Origin: Candidatus Cloacimonadota bacterium
GTDB lineage: Bacteria; Cloacimonadota; Cloacimonadia; Cloacimonadales; TCS61
NCBI GenBank assembly: GCA_030628755.1
Contig: DAOVQH010000026.1
Coordinates: 1-14,302, forward strand
Reading direction: 5' to 3'
Length of the DNA stretch: 14,302 bases
Positions 13,788 to 14,302 of the stretch are shown in pieces; position 1 is the stretch's first letter, and the number at the start of each line of letters is the position of its first letter. Below the pieces are notes generated by a model. That model searched no databases and had not been told where the DNA came from. It saw nothing but the letters and a program-made list of their open reading frames with translations. Position numbers and translations under genes: made by a program.

Positions 13788-14302
13788 AATTAGCTTGCTT
13801 TTCACTACTCTTTTTATCATCTTTGTGAAACGAAAACCCCTTTTCATGGAAAAGTATCAGGCAGGCATCTACCACATCAGGGTCGTAAAGTATACCGCGG
13901 TTTTTCTCAATTTCATCAAGAGCTGCATCAATTCCCAGTGATGGTCGGTAGGGTCTATGGGAAGACATTGCCTCGATTACATCAGCTACACTCAATATCC
14001 TGGCTTTAAGGTCTATATTTTCACCTTTCAAACCCTGTGGATATGAGGAGCCATCGTATCTTTCCTGGTGTTGAAGAACCATCTCTGCTACTGGCCAGGG
14101 AAACTCGATGGATTTCAAAATATCATAACCGGTTTGAGGATGTGTTTTGATCAGGTTGAATTCTGTAGGGGTTAATTTTCCAGGTTTACTGAGTATCTCT
14201 GCTGGAACATTTATTTTCCCGATATCGTGAACTAATGCTGCCAGGTTTATTCCCTCGATCTGTTTTTCTGTAAGCCCCATTTCTTTAGCCAGAGCAGTTG
14301 CC
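13786..14302 (-). CDS. HD-GYP domain protein (partial, N-terminus beyond window)
   Basis: Probable cyclic di-GMP phosphodiesterase. About 171 residues are visible; the frame is open to the window edge, so the ATG at 14280 is internal and not the start. Motifs in order: ALVHDIGKINVP (metal-binding HD), KPGKLTPTEF, THPQTGYDIL, LQHQERYDGSSYPQGL, SVADVIEAMSSHRPYRPS and a final LYDPDVVDACL. The hallmark HHE..DGxGYP reads HQE..DGSSYP, so the first glycine of GYP is serine and the second histidine is glutamine. HQE variants are common as I recall, while SYP is less usual. An upstream sensor domain (PAS, response regulator or other) would be expected outside the window. The last 15 residues are charged (KKSSEKQ). 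It converges on the exported protein gene and shares its terminator. Confidence 0.9.
   Translation of the reverse strand, partial: ATALAKEMGLTEKQIEGINLAALVHDIGKINVPAEILSKPGKLTPTEFNLIKTHPQTGYDILKSIEFPWPVAEMVLQHQERYDGSSYPQGLKGENIDLKARILSVADVIEAMSSHRPYRPSLGIDAALDEIEKNRGILYDPDVVDACLILFHEKGFSFHKDDKKSSEKQAN

Overview
The window is AT-rich (roughly two thirds A+T by eye) and gene-dense bacterial chromosome. No gap between genes exceeds about 160 bases. I see no insertion sequences, CRISPR arrays, tRNA or rRNA genes, or phage genes. Gene content points to a Gram-negative (outer-membrane) bacterium: an ExbB/ExbD/TonB set, a lipoprotein with a clear lipobox, and a small exported beta-rich protein. The folP-cdaA pairing, the AroD-AroE fusion and the style of the exported protein suggest the FCB superphylum or a neighbouring candidate phylum such as Cloacimonadota. 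That placement is a judgement from memory of these families, not a computed result.

Layout. (1) Bases 1-2952, minus strand: a fatty-acid/phospholipid initiation operon read as rpmF-plsX-fabH-fabD, with fabD cut by the window edge. (2) Bases 3083-8666, minus strand: a second operon read as aroC fused to chorismate mutase, then aroD-aroE fused, then a transglutaminase-like lipoprotein, then pyrimidine-nucleoside phosphorylase. Its spacings are a 4-base overlap, 8 bases and 12 bases. (3) Bases 8667-8824: a divergent promoter region. (4) Bases 8825-13231, plus strand: a very compact six-gene operon, exbB/tolQ-exbD/tolR-tonB-folP-cdaA-coaE, where neighbours overlap or sit 1 base apart. (5) Bases 13306-13737: a small exported protein of unknown function with its own putative promoter, ending at a strong bidirectional terminator. 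(6) Bases 13786-14302, minus strand: the C-terminal part of an HD-GYP protein, cut by the right edge.

How the genes work together. The left operon makes ribosomal protein L32 and the enzymes that start acyl chains (FabD makes malonyl-ACP, FabH condenses it with acetyl-CoA) and activate them for phospholipid synthesis (PlsX). The middle operon puts four aromatic-pathway activities (dehydroquinate dehydratase, shikimate dehydrogenase, chorismate synthase, chorismate mutase) into two overlapping genes. The right operon joins an energy transducer for outer-membrane transport to folate synthesis, c-di-AMP synthesis and the last step of CoA synthesis.

Most of the window is housekeeping, and I do not see an unmistakable new system. 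The points most worth checking are the AroC-chorismate mutase fusion, the divergent shikimate dehydrogenase half carrying a small tandem repeat, the RHL replacement of the RHR motif in CdaA, and the perfect TTGACA box in each of the four larger gaps that precede a transcription unit.
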